A stretch of DNA of 52,242 nt, taken from positions 1,560,356-1,612,597 of the forward strand of contig PJRA01000011.1 of NCBI GenBank assembly GCA_016987375.1. Reading direction: 5' to 3'. The notes under the pieces were generated by a model, which had not been told where the DNA came from, made no database searches, and was given only the letters and a program-made list of their open reading frames with translations. Of this stretch, positions 12,601 to 23,898 are shown piece by piece (position 1 is the first letter of the stretch; each line of letters opens with the position of its first letter). Source of the stretch: Brachionus koreanus. Lineage: Eukaryota > Rotifera > Eurotatoria > Ploima > Brachionidae. Both the position numbers and the translations under genes were made by a program.

Positions 12601-15600
12601 ACCAAATTAATCAATACGATCATTACAGTGATGCTTAGTTTTCCGGATACATTAGTTGTAATTATATTTAGATTCAAAAGACCATCACAACTATAAATTA
12701 TTACAAAAAGTGATTGGTCCTTTGAATGACCGATTTCTTATTTTAAAAAAATAATTAAAGCTTCAGAAAAATTGCCTAATTGTTCTGTGTAATGAATCGA
12801 TGTTAAATAATTGCGTAAGTAAATTTCAATTCAATTAGTTATTTAGTCATTAAAATATTTGCAAAATTTTCAATCAACTCAACCGAATAATATTTGATTT
12901 TTATTTAATCAAAAATATAGTATGGGTTTAAAATTTGGCAGTTTGGAATGGAACTTAGTCCTTCGTTTCAGCCGCATGAAGAAAAGCTTCAAGCTTGAAT
13001 GATTATTTAAAAATTGAATTAAATAAAATAAAATTAGAATAATTTTTGAAATTAATCAGATATTAAGTTGAGTCGAAAATTTTGCGTCATTTTTAACTTT
13101 TTTAAATTTATTAATTAAAAAATAACAATAGTTAGCTAATCTTCAAAATTTGAACCATAATGCTCTATGTACCATTTACGGCTTTTGAAGCTAAAAAAAT
13201 CATGACACTTTTCTTCAACTTGGTTATTAAAAAGCCGGGGTCTACTGCATTATGTGACCAATTTGGTTTTTAGGAATTAGTAACCGAAATCGATCAAAAA
13301 ATATGTGATCAAAAATTAAGTGATCAAAAAAAATTAATTTGAAAAATAAGTGACCAAGAAAAAAAAATCTCTTTTAATTATGCTTCCGAGCCATATATAT
13401 TTTCAAACCTTTTTCCTCAAAAAATTTACCGCATATTTTAGATTCTATTGGGCTTTTTTTCCAGCTCAAAACTTTTTTTCATGGTGTCATTTGTTTCGTT
13501 CGAACATTTCCGCAATTCCAAAGCTTGCTTTTCAAGCATAATTGAATTTTATTTAACAGTACCAACAGTAAACTTGTCTAAATCATTTTTTAATGTTTCA
13601 ATTTTGTAAACTAGAATATTTATGTAACCAATAATATTTTTATGTGACCAAGAAAAAAATTAAATCTGGTCACTTAATTCATGATCACATATTTTGTGAT
13701 CGATCACTAATTCCTAAAAATCAAATTGGTCACATATTAATTGACCAACTGGTCACATAATGCAATAGACCTAATAGCCGAAATTGAAGAAGTATATGGG
13801 CTAAATCCTGAATGTGGATGAAGCTTGATCTCTTCCAGTTCTTCTAATTTTGCCATTGTTCTTCTATCTGTATGAGGTCTAGCGTTATCTTGAAGAAATA
13901 AGCCTAATTTTTGGTTGACCAAAGGAGGATATTTTTGTCAAAACGAAGCATATATTAGTTCTAATTGTTCAAAACAATAAGTTCTGCATTTATAGCATAA
14001 TAGTCTGGAAGCTCTGTGCTATTAACCCTTGGAAATTTCAACAAACACACAATATCACTTTTTTTATCAATGTATCTTCTTTTCACGACTGTTTCAGATG
14101 GGTCCAACAATTAATTTCTGCTATCATTATTTCGAAAATAGATCCACTTCTCATCATAAATAATAATACGTTTGAAAAACCATTCATCTTGAGGATTTTG
14201 TAAGTAGCTTCCTACAAATTTTGATGCGTTGTTGAAAATCAAAATCTATCAAATCATGAGAAACAACTCAGCTACGTATTTTTTTTAGCTTTTTTAACCA
14301 AACAAAGGTTAGATATCGTTGATTGTGATGCATAAAGACGGTCATTTGATAATTAGCAATTACTAAGCTAAGGGGTTTTGCTATTAACAGCTGTACGCAG
14401 AGCATTCTGATCGAGAATGGTTGGTCTACTTTAACCTTCCTCTTAAGGCTCTTATCACAACTATTAAAATTTTTAAAAACAATCTTGTAGTAATTCTTCA
14501 CCTTCAACTAGACATATTTCACGAGTTACCTCTGTTGCTGATAGGCTTTTTTTCCAATAATCATGTAATACTATCAAAAGTACCAAAATTTCAAATTTAA
14601 TTAAGGTTCGCACGTAGCAAAACTACCGCACTAAATTTTGAAAATAATTTCATCCAAAATTCAATTAAATCGAATGAAAAGAATTCAAGAAAAGAAAACA
14701 ATCAAAGTTTAAATAATACAACATCGAACGAAGATTGTTCAGATGAGTATTTTTAAAAAGCTTATTTCAGATTTAATCGAACTTATTTTAAATGGTAATT
14801 CCTCTCGAAGATACTTGAGTGTATTGATTTTTGCAATTTTGAAGTAAATAAATTTTTGAAAGTTCAAAACTCATCTGAACAATCTTCGTTCGATGTTGTA
14901 TTATTTAAACTTTGATTGTTTTCTTTTCTTGAATTCTTTTCATTCGATTTAATTGAATTTTGGACGGAATTATTTTCAAAATTTGATAAAAGTTTCGCAA
15001 CTCGGTCGGTTTTTTTAGGCATCTCAAAATGTATAAAAGAAAATTTATGAAAAAAAATTTCAAATTTCAAAAAAAAGTTAAGTTTTAATTTGTTAATACA
15101 CTTGAAGATTTTCTTTCAAAATAAAACAATTTAATTCTTTTTTTTTTGATTTTACACTTATTTTTAGCAATTTTATTTTGCTTAAAAATAAAAAAAGTGG
15201 TCCCAACATTTTGTTTAGAATTTCCTCTAGTTTCAGAATCTGTAAAAAAAAAAGTAGGAGTTGGGGGGTAAACCTCGGACTAGATCCAAAAAAACTGGAA
15301 AATGTCTATGTTTTGCGAGGATCATCTCTATTCCGCAACTGAATTCGTGGATCTGAATTTTTACTCTTAGGCTTAGATTTTGAAAACATTTTTCAATTTT
15401 CTTTGATTTTTTTGCTTAACACTTTAATTTTCTATTTTTCTTTATCTTTTTTATTTAAAATTTCGATGATGACATTTTTATACTTATATCGACATTTTTT
15501 TCTGTCTTTTATTCTATTATTTTTTTTTCTATGTAACGATTTAGTGCCCAAAAATCATGGTAAATTGTTATAAAAAAATACAAAACAAATATATGTTGTA

Positions 15601-18291
15601 GAAGAGACAGAGCTTTCAGATTTGGTGCATATTTAATGAGTTATGACTATGAATACCTGAGATATTTTGACTTGAAGACAAGCAACTTTTGTTTTTTTTT
15701 CAAATCGTCAAAAAAAATTTTTTTGACCCTAAAAATCTAATATAATATGATTTGAAATTTTATAATTACAAAGATGCTAAAATCAAAATTATCAAGCTTT
15801 TTAAAAATTGCAAAATTTTATCACCCAGCATAATATTTCCGACAAATCAAAGTTTTATTCTACTCTTTAGCAATATCTTGAAGGAACAAATTTGCATAAA
15901 AAAGATAAAATTTTCTGAAATCTAATTTAGTTTATCAAATACACTGAAATTAAAAAAAATTAAAATTTTAAGATTTACAATAAACTTGAATGCATAAAAG
16001 CAACATTGGAATGTCTGAGTAATTTTAAGGATCAAACAACAATAAGTTCATCGATAGCAATTTGCGCTCAAGTGTGTCTAAATGTAATATTTTTAAATTA
16101 TCTAAATCCCAATTTAGTCGAGTATTGTTTAAAACTATATTGCTTACAAAATCTTTCTTTCCGTTGATTTTATTTAATTTTAGGCTGATTTAAACTTAAG
16201 AAAACAATTTAAAAAAATAAAAGAACAGAAGTATCTAAGAAGCTTATTGAACACAATTTTAATTCACATGAGAAGATTTGGTCACATTCATCATGACGAA
16301 TCCGTTACCCATTCAAGTCTTGATATAATATTTTATTTGTCTGAAGAAAACTCCGACTGGTGCCGAAGTTTTATAACTCTAAATGGTCTAAATGTTTATC
16401 ACGAACTAATTGAAGTGTTTGAGAGTGATCCTAGTGCTTTGTTTAAAATATTGTGCATGATGGTACTAATTTTTTTTAACCAAAATTAAAAGTAATATTT
16501 TATTTTTTAGTACAAACTTTCAGAAATTGCAGAAATAAGATCAATTCTTTTTTCTCATTCCATTTCAAAAGGAATCAAGTATATTTAGCAATATTAATTT
16601 GATTATTAAAAAATAAATTTTTTCTAATTAAATTTCAAAAAGACGCTTACTCGATCATGAAGATTTAAACATAAATTTTTTATCTATGGGCTATATAGCT
16701 AATTTTCTGGGCCATATGACTTATTCACACTGGGACTGGAATTTTATAAAATTCGACGACATGAAATATACCTTAAAGCCAAGAATAGTAAATTTTGTTA
16801 GGGTCTAATTGTAATAAAAAAAGTGATAGTGAATTTGATTAATATTAATATTTACTTTTATAAAATTATAAAAAAAAGTTATTTGACAAATAATTCAAAT
16901 TTAAGGCATAGTAAAATCTTTGATCAAATTTCATTTTTCAAAAATGATCAAAACATTTTAAGTGCACAATTAAATTTCAATGCATTTTTAGAAATACAAG
17001 CCTTTTTCAAAAGTCTTAAAATAAAGCTTTGAAATGTTACAAAAATTCAAAAATCTGCGATGAAATTTAATTGAGCATTTAAAATGTTTTGATCATTTTT
17101 GAAAAATAAAGTTTGATCAAAAATTTTACTTTGCCAAATTTAATATAAAGTTATAGTAATTCTAAAATTTATGGCATTGATATTTATTTGATTATTTAAA
17201 ATAATAATAGAAAAAAAATTATTTTTCTCATTTATTTTTTATTTATTAATACTGAAGTTTATGATCAAATTTTGATGAAAGCATGTTGCAAGTTTTTAGG
17301 ACTGAAAGTTTTCAAAAAAGGTTTTTTTTTTGTCCTAAATTACCAAAATTCAATTATATTTGTTTTTTTCAAATATTTTATTATATTTTATTTCAATATA
17401 AATTGAACAATATCCTGAGAAGCACTATATTAAATGTCTTAATGATATTTTTTTATAATTCTATGAACTGTTATGTATTTTTAAAAATTCTTTTTGAATT
17501 ATAAAAAAGTTAGCTTTCATGTCATTTTTATTAACGTTGAATGTATCAGTTCAAATATATTTTTTTTCCGAGATTTTCGAATTTTTGATACATTTTTTAG
17601 ATAATTAAGAATGTATTCGAAACGATTTGGAAACAAATATCTTAGAAAAAGTTTATTTTAACATAAAAAATTAAATTTTAAATCTATTTTAAAAAATTTT
17701 CACAAAAATTACTTTAAATTTAAAAGATAGCTTTGAAGTTACTTTAAAGAAAAAAAAAATTCTGTGCTTCTAGAAAATATAATATTAATTTGAATTTCAT
17801 TATCATTAAAAAACTTGTTATTAAGTCATTAGTCAAGTATTAAGACAAGTTGAATTTTAATTTTTGAGTCAAGTAATTGAATTTTTTGCCCTTCTTGAAC
17901 CTTTAACTTAAAAACAAGTTTGTGAAGATCGATTAGACCCGATTCATAAAATGAAATCACATATTAAAATTTTAGGATTTTGTTAAATTGAATTGGAAAA
18001 CAAATCTAAGTCAAATGCCTGAATACAAGCAGCTTTCATTAGACTATTTACTTGAATTAACTCGTATGCACAACGAGCCATTTACTCAAATATGGTCTAT
18101 TTGGGCTCTAAATGTTTACTATTCAATTAATTGTAATAAAAATTTATTAAATTTTTGTTTAATTTTTTTTTATTTAAGGTGGATTAAAAGACACTAACTC
18201 ATGCAAAATTGTCTTAAATAAATTAGTAAATGAAGATGAAACCTCGCCATTAATCAAAAAGTTTTGTTCCGATTTAATTAGTTTAAATTAG
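9662..18291 (+). CDS. ZYG11B: ZYG11/ZYG11B-type CUL2 ubiquitin ligase substrate receptor (LRR + armadillo-like)
   Basis: Nine exons join in phase: 9662-10560, 12249-12654, 12761-12814, 15973-16083, 16184-16462, 16511-16578, 16643-16802, 17976-18132 and 18179-18291, giving 748 aa, close to vertebrate ZYG11B (about 744). Residues 1-300 carry the N-terminal helical region and leucine-rich repeats (LEYLDMSATKVSDIRPLI). Exon 2 gives TGETNEAQI and exon 3 LQKNCLIVLCNESM, both family signatures. The rest is armadillo-like, including CRSFITLNGLNVYHELIEVF and QIWSIWALNVYYS. Family members are substrate receptors of cullin-2 RING ligases; vertebrate ZYG11B and ZER1 read N-terminal glycine degrons. Introns 1, 3 and 7 are 1.7, 3.2 and 1.2 kb; the first two carry mobile elements, while the others are 46-106 bp. 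The exon 2 donor (GTTGTA at 12655) and exon 7 donor (GTCTAA at 16803) are weak and chosen by phase and alignment. The start matches the family N-terminus. Confidence 0.92.
11413..12054. mobile_element. 642-bp element with perfect 51-bp terminal inverted repeats
   Basis: 11413-11463 and 12004-12054 are exact reverse complements over 51 bp, beginning CCCGAGGGGACAAAAACAGG. Each arm contains GTTTAAAC-type palindromes, and weaker symmetry continues inward. The interior is AT-rich and encodes nothing recognisable, so this is a non-autonomous inverted-repeat (MITE-like) element inside intron 1 of the ZYG11 gene. The flanks (CTTTTTCTAA and AATGCATTTA) show no clear target-site duplication, so I assign no superfamily. 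Identical arms suggest a young insertion or ongoing gene conversion. Confidence 0.85.
13120..14590 (-). pseudogene. Decayed mariner transposase, interrupted by another element
   Basis: Reading the minus strand from about 14590 down, several frames together give mariner landmarks in order. An N-terminal helix-turn-helix region comes first (SATEVTREICLVEGEELL, then FKNFNSCDKSL). Next comes a block resembling the VMLCVWWD segment (KKVILCVCWNFQGLI). Last comes the second catalytic aspartate block LFLQDNARPHTD near 13880. In-frame stops and frameshifts are frequent. The expected third acidic motif region is split by the inverted-repeat element at 13238-13772; a weak continuation (FFSFKSRKWYIEHYGSNFE) lies at about 13140-13200. 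It sits antisense in intron 3 of the ZYG11 gene. I could not define its terminal repeats. Confidence 0.82.
13238..13772. mobile_element. 535-bp inverted-repeat element nested in the mariner remnant, hAT-like target site
   Basis: The ends are inverted repeats: GGGTCTACTGCATTATGTGACC at the left and its near-complement ending at 13772, with one internal mismatch in the first 20 bp. Similarity continues inward through motifs such as TTTTTAGGAATTAGT and TATGTGATCA. The flanks AAAAGCCG (13230-13237) and AATAGCCG (13773-13780) match at 7 of 8 bases, as expected for an 8-bp target duplication of the hAT type. The interior has no recognisable gene. The insertion broke an already present mariner copy, so it is the younger of the two. 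Confidence 0.75.
14633..14984. repeat. 116-bp inverted repeat with a 120-bp spacer (intronic hairpin)
   Basis: 14633-14748 and 14869-14984 are reverse complements at 114 of 116 positions. Weaker similarity continues outward for about 20 bp. The right arm lies in a short minus-strand open frame (14864-15070) that starts MPKKTDRVAKLLSNFE and resembles no family I know. The pair lies in intron 3 of the ZYG11 gene, so the pre-mRNA could fold into a long, almost perfect stem. It does not look like a transposon end on either side; it could be a local inverted duplication of a captured exon-like fragment. Confidence 0.85.
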
Positions 18292-18353
18292 TTTTTTTTT
18301 TATTTGATTTTTACAAAATAATTGAGTTTATTTTGCATAGATAATTTATTTTT

Positions 18354-18359
18354 AATAAA
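18354..18359 (+). promoter_or_regulatory. Likely poly(A) signal of the ZYG11 gene
   Basis: A canonical AATAAA lies 62 nt after the ZYG11 stop codon and 180 nt before the next start codon on the same strand. Confidence 0.6.
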
Positions 18360-18538
18360 ATGTGTTGTTTTAATTTTGATTTGAAGCGTGACCATCCGGT
18401 CACACTTCACTTATGCTTCTAATTAACACTGTCCAAAATTGAAAATTTAGTAGTCGATTGTTTCAAAAATTGATAAGCACGAGCTAGCATAAAATTGATC
18501 ATAAATATACTTAATAAAAAATAATTAGAAATACCAAT

Positions 18539-19283
18539 ATGTCCAAGTTTAGGATAGACGAAATAGACAACATATCTGCTTACGATTATTACAAATTTTA
18601 TTTAAAAAATTCAAGAATATTTAGTATAATTTGGATCATACTGACTGTTTGTTTCACTATTTGTATAATTGTATGCTTTGCATCAAGTGAATGGATTGGA
18701 GACACAGTCAAAAGTCCAACTCGTGGCTACTTTGGCTTATATTATTTTTGTATTCGAAGCCCCATTTCTAGTTCCTATCAATGCTCTGGGACATGGACAG
18801 ATTTTTCAACTCTTCCAAATAATTCGGCCATTAGAGCTGCTTGCTTTTTTGTTGGATTTTCTTGTCTCCTTTCTTTAATTTGTGTTGTCATTTTTATTTT
18901 TTCATTAGCAATTAAACTAGAAAGAGTAATACACATCTGTGCCTGGATTCAATTGCTAATATGTAATGTTTAAATTAAAATATTTTAATTTACTGGAATA
19001 ATGTAAAAATTTTAATAAATATCAAGTAATTTGTTTATTTATTGGCATATCAGTGTATCCAATTGGTTGGGATGTTTCGCCAATACGCTCAGTATGCGGT
19101 AAAAACTCAGGACAGCTCAAACTTGGGTCATGTTCAATGAGATGGGCCTATATACTTGCATGTATTCTTTCCTTTGTACAGTTGTTATTGACAATTTTTG
19201 CCTTTTTGCTTGCTGGAAGACAAGCCAAATATTTGCTTGAGCATGCTGGTGAAAAACGTGCTCGATTAACTAGTAACATTTGA
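18539..19283 (+). CDS. LHFPL: LHFPL-family tetraspan membrane protein
   Basis: Two exons, 18539-18962 and 19027-19283, join in phase across a 64-bp intron to give 226 aa, within the family range. Landmarks of the LHFPL (lipoma HMGIC fusion partner-like) family are clear. The first transmembrane helix follows YLKNSRIFSIIWIILTVCF. The first extracellular loop has SEWIGDT and RGYFGLYYFC. The third helix precedes YPIGWDV, and GSCSMRWAYILA leads into the fourth helix. The intron falls inside helix 3; the acceptor ATCAAG at 19021-19026 was preferred to a later CAG because it restores the family length of this helix (LICLFIGISV). Vertebrate members are plasma membrane proteins; LHFPL5 partners hair-cell mechanotransduction channels and LHFPL4 partners GABA-A receptors. 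Which subgroup this one belongs to cannot be told here. It lies 247 bp after the ZYG11 stop and 175 bp before TMEM26, on the same strand. Confidence 0.9.
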
Positions 19284-19382
19284 TGTATAATCACTAAATT
19301 TATCACTAAAACTTATCTAACTAGGCGACATAACTAACAGAATCTGAATTTTGATAGCATTTTTTCGAAATATTTATTGTAT

Positions 19383-19388
19383 AATAAA
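19383..19388 (+). promoter_or_regulatory. Likely poly(A) signal of the LHFPL gene
   Basis: AATAAA lies 100 nt after the LHFPL stop codon and 70 nt before the TMEM26 start, in an intergenic gap of only 175 bp. Confidence 0.55.
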
Positions 19389-19458
19389 TTAATTTAAAAA
19401 AATATATATATTAAATTGAGCTTTAGAGTGCTTGATTTATAGTTATTCTCCAAAAAAT

Positions 19459-20772
19459 ATGAAAAAATCAAGATTCAAATTTGTCAATATAATAAAAGCA
19501 GTACTAACACGTATTTTAATTATAGTCCACATAGTTTTTTTGTATCTATCTTTTATATGGAAAATAGAAAATTTTGGTATCTTATTCATGTTAATATGCG
19601 TAGGCACAACTCTTATATTTTTAGAGGGTTTTTACACAGTTTTGATCAGATGCGGTCATGAATGGAAATGGTAAGTATTTGCTTTAAAATATTTGAATTT
19701 TTTCTAAACTTTTTTTTTAAATTAAAAAAGGGGTTCTCCCTTATTATTTGTTTATATAGTTTTTGCCTATTTACCATGCTTGATTGACTCATTTTTTCAT
19801 GATTTCAATCAATCATTGGAAATTCAAAGCGTAAAATCAAACAGCACAACTTTGTCGATCAATGATAATCTTTTTTCAAATAAATCGATCAAGAATGCAA
19901 TTATAGAAGCATTTTTCATCATAGTTATAATAACACGATGGTTGATTCCAAAGGGAAAAATAACTTTAGAAGAACTATCTAGACTACTCTTGATATATGT
20001 GACTTCTATAGCTGATATCTTGGATATGATGAAGATGATCAGGAGCTTGAATTTTTCAGATTGTAATCAAGAACTCAAAAGTAGAGTATTTAAAATGTCT
20101 TTGGTGTGTTTATGGTTTTCAATTGCACAGCTTTCCTTAGGTCTTACTGCAAAACGAAATTCAAATCTTAAAAGTGAAGTTCTGGCTTGTGATTTACAAG
20201 TTTCCAAAATTTTCAAAGATAAGTCGGATCATGATAACATGGGTCTTAAATTAAAATTAAAAATTTTTTTTTCCAAAATTCATAATTTATATTCTCTTAT
20301 AACCCACAAGATTAGAGAAGTCTTCGAAAAAGAAGTGTGGGGAATATTTGCTATGTTGATACTCAAAGATATTCCCATATCTATAGTGCGAACTTATGCC
20401 TTTGTGATACATCCGGGAAACTGCTCCCTTTGGAATCATAGCGTTTTTTTTACTCTCAAAACCTATCTATTCATTATAATACATTTGAACCGTTGCTATA
20501 TTGTCTTCAAAGAGGACGGAAAAGTCAGTGACAAATTCAGGAACGAATCAGTTGTGGGTATACCGGTAATAAATCTAGTTTCACAATCAACTCCAACTTC
20601 GAATTTGACACCTTCTCGATCTACTAATTCATTAAATGAAACAAATCTTTTTTTCAACTCAACCAAGTTTTATACAATAAACAGAAGTTCATCGCAATCT
20701 AATAAAAAATGGATCTTTTTAAAAAAACAAATTAAACAAGGAGCATTCAAACAATGGCCAACAAAAGCCTAA
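19459..20772 (+). CDS. TMEM26: TMEM26-family multipass membrane protein
   Basis: Exons 19459-19670 and 19731-20772 join in phase over a 60-bp intron, giving 417 aa against about 368 in human TMEM26. The start is the first ATG in frame, beginning MKKSRFKF. Hydrophobic segments lie at about residues 14-35, 40-62, 72-88, 131-144, 153-171, 192-211, 276-296 and 311-331. Conserved blocks are GHEWKWGSPLL across the splice junction, ITRWLIPKGKIT, LLLIYVTSIADIL and LKDIPISIVRTYAF, all lining up with vertebrate TMEM26. A loop with potential N-glycosylation sites (FNQSLE, SNSTTL) follows segment 3. The Ser/Thr-rich C-terminal tail and a Lys-rich insert near residues 215-270 account for the extra length. 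TMEM26 is a poorly understood surface marker, known from beige adipocytes; no biochemical role can be inferred. Confidence 0.88.
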
Positions 20773-23700
20773 ATTTATCTTGGAGACTAGCTTTTTTTAA
20801 AAATTTATATAAAAATTTGGTTTAATTTTAATTTATTTTAGATATTTTACGAATAAATGAAAATTTAAAATTTATTTTATTATAGGTAAATTAAAATGAT
20901 GCTACACTTTAGAACAATAAAACCAGTTTATTCAAAAATTATTTTTTAGCATATCTTGCATTTCAATTTCAAGGTTAAGTATTAGGTTGAGGTTAAAGTC
21001 CATGTCATGAAGAACTGATTAAAATTTTATTATTATAAGCTAAAAATTAAAATTTAAATAATTGATTTTGAAAAAATTATTCTAAAAAGTAAAACAATGG
21101 AAATATTTAAAAAAAATTTTTGAATTTTTTTTACAGAATTTGTACTTTTCAAATTATTATTATTGAATTTAGAAAGCTTGAATGTTGCAAACTTCCACCT
21201 TTATCTCTTGATTACAAAGTTAATCATCATCATGTAAAAATATACTCAAAATTTTTTTCACCATTAGCCGTTTTTGACATAAGTTCAATCACTTTGTCAC
21301 TTATTATCAAATTGCATTTTAAATTCCTTGATTTTCATTCTTTTTTAATTTTATTTTTAAAAGACAAAAGATTAAATTTTATCAAGAGTTCCATCCGCTG
21401 AAAATCCAGCGGACGCGCCTTCAAGGTGCATATCACAATAAATCATCATCATGCACCTTGGCAATAGAAAATTTTATTATTAACATTATTGTTTTTCGCT
21501 GTTTTTGGCAGCTTTTGAAATTTTTATTTTTAATTAAATCAATAAATAATAATCACATTAAATTTAAATAATAATCATAGAAAGAAAAAATAATGGTTTA
21601 AATAAACTGAATTTTAGCCGAAGACGCTAGTTATAACAAGTATGATAATATTTTATTTGAATCGTAAAACCGTAAATGGCTTATATTTTATGTTTTACTT
21701 TTATATATTTTGTGTGCTTTATAATTTTTTTGTCTCAGTCAACTTAATTTAAAATATTTACTTCATTAATCTTTATTATAAAATTTATAAAAAATCATAT
21801 TATAAAAAATTTCAAATTTTTATTCAATTATGATCAGTAAACGATAATTATTTGCTTTTAACTCAATGTCATGAACATCTTTCAGTGTTTCTAAATAATG
21901 TAGCTTTCAAAGACTAAGAATTAAAATCTATAACCTAAAATTTCAAATTATTTTTAATTTTTTTCAATATTGAGCTAATGGATATCAATCAATTTAAAAC
22001 TAAATGAAAAGCTTGAGATTCAAAATCGATTTTCAAATGTGTTTTAATTTTTAATTCTCATGAAAAGCATGCTTGAGTCTAAACTACTAGTCGTTAAGTT
22101 TTTTGTAGCCATTGTTTAAATTTATGTTTAAATAAAATATACAGAATGATAAAAGTACATAATGGTATTATTGAAAATAAATTGAAAAATTAACATTTTA
22201 ATTAATCTTAAATCCAAGAGACATTTTCGATTGTATATCATTTCTACAAGTATTTACCTTATCAGTATGTGTAGTTAGTTTATTCGAAAAAATTATAAAA
22301 AATTTTTGGGATCAATTAATAAAAATAATTAGCTACAAGAGGTTGAAAAAATCAATGAATCAATGGTGCTTAATTAATTCACTAGGACTATTTTCATTTC
22401 GTTTTAATTTTCATAAAAGATATAAAAATAAAATTTTTAGAGATAATGCATATCTGATAATAATGGCGACAAAAATAAACAAAATGTTTATTTTTAAAAA
22501 AATAATTCTCAAATAGATTAGTTTTTCAGTATAATTGATCAACAAATTAAATATTTAAATGAAATATTATTTTAGATTTTGAAATTTTCGTTTTGATATA
22601 ACACAAAATTATTATCTACTTGAAAAAAATATGAAAGCTTTAATTATTTCAATATTTTTTATTGTTAAGAGCTTTTAAGAATATAACATAAACATAGAAC
22701 TCAACTTTTGAGAGAAAAAATCTTTCAATTGATAAAAAATATTTTTGCTTTTAATACAAATCAAATGTGAAAAAAAAAACTTTTATTTTAATAGCATACA
22801 GAAAATACATTTATATTTGTTTTGTTTTGATTAATTTTGATTAATGAGTTTTATTTTAAAGATAATAATGTCAAATTTTGCTCTAAATTTAGGATTTCAC
22901 ATTAAAGATACATTTAAAATCATTGAGCCATTTTTTTTAATCAAAAAAATGCTGAACAGCAATTAGTATCTAATAATTTATTGACAAAATTATAAAATTT
23001 TCTATCATTTGGGCATATTTTTTAGTTTTTAACGATATGCTTTTATAACTCAAATCAATTAAGCATTATTTGAACGTTTTATTATATTTTTAATAAGAAA
23101 AAAGCTTTAGATGATTGAAGAATAAGAAATGAAACTATATTCTTATAAAAAATGATCATTATTTAGAATGAGTTTAATTAGTCTAAGAATTTAAAATACT
23201 AAAAAAAAAATTAAAAAAATTATCATATATTGCTGATAAAATAAAGTGTCATTAAAATATTTTTGGAAGTGATTTAGAAAAAATCCTCAAACAAAATCTT
23301 GTTTATTACACTTCTATCTGTCTTTTAGAAGCATTGGATTTTGTCCATCTTCATAAGAATTTTTGATAGTTTCTTCATTCCATAAAAATATTAACTGGAT
23401 TTTCTTTACATAATTAATTTTTTTAAATTGATATGTTATATTTTTAAGTTTTATTGGTTTTGTGAAATTTAGTACAATAGAACAGAACAAAATGTTAAAA
23501 TTTAAAGTCAAAAGCAAGTTCTGTAAATACAACATAGTATCAACAATCAGGTAAAACTCTGCAAACTTAGCATATTTTAAATTAGACAAATTTGATTTTG
23601 CACATCATTAGCAGACTTTGACCTGTTGTGCTACTAAGTAAATTGCACTTACAGAACTAATTAAAAGCCTTCAGAAAAAAAAGTTATAAGCTTTTTTAGC

Positions 23701-23898
23701 ATTAAATTTTGTTATATTTTTTTATCTTGTACCAAATTTCACAAAACTGCTTTANNNNNNNNNNNNNNNNNNNNNNNNNNNNNNNNNNNNNNNNNNNNNN
23801 NNNNNNNNNNNNNNNNNNNNNNNNNNNNNNNNNNNNNNNNNNNNNNNNNNNNNNNNNNNNNNNNNNNNNNNNNNNNNNNNNNNNNNNNNNNNNNNNNN
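20773..23898. other. Gene-poor stretch including an assembly gap
   Basis: An AATAAA at 20852-20857 may end the TMEM26 transcript. After that no exon is recognised. The open frame at 21120-21401 is low-complexity and ends in the hairpin region at 21394-21460, so I do not call it a gene. The run of 144 N at 23755-23898 is an assembly gap; apparent open frames through it are meaningless. Confidence 0.6.
21394..21460. other. Two adjacent GC-rich stem-loops
   Basis: TCCGCTG (21394-21400) pairs with CAGCGGA (21407-21413) around a 6-nt loop. Nine bases on, CAAGGTGCAT (21422-21431) pairs with ATGCACCTTG (21451-21460) around a 19-nt loop. The patch is far richer in GC than the surroundings and lies about 620 bp after the TMEM26 stop. 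It could be the end of a mobile element, a structured RNA or a 3' UTR element. It is not a histone-type stem-loop, since the stem sequences differ. Confidence 0.6.

Noticed and set aside
12655..12760. Continuation of ZYG11 exon 2 to the stop at 12694-12696
   Set aside because: Translating on destroys the family alignment; splicing to 12761 restores the conserved LQKNCL segment in phase.
21120..21401. Plus-strand open frame ending in the GC-rich hairpin
   Set aside because: Phe/Ile/Leu-rich low-complexity text with no family match; the hairpin is better explained as RNA or repeat structure.
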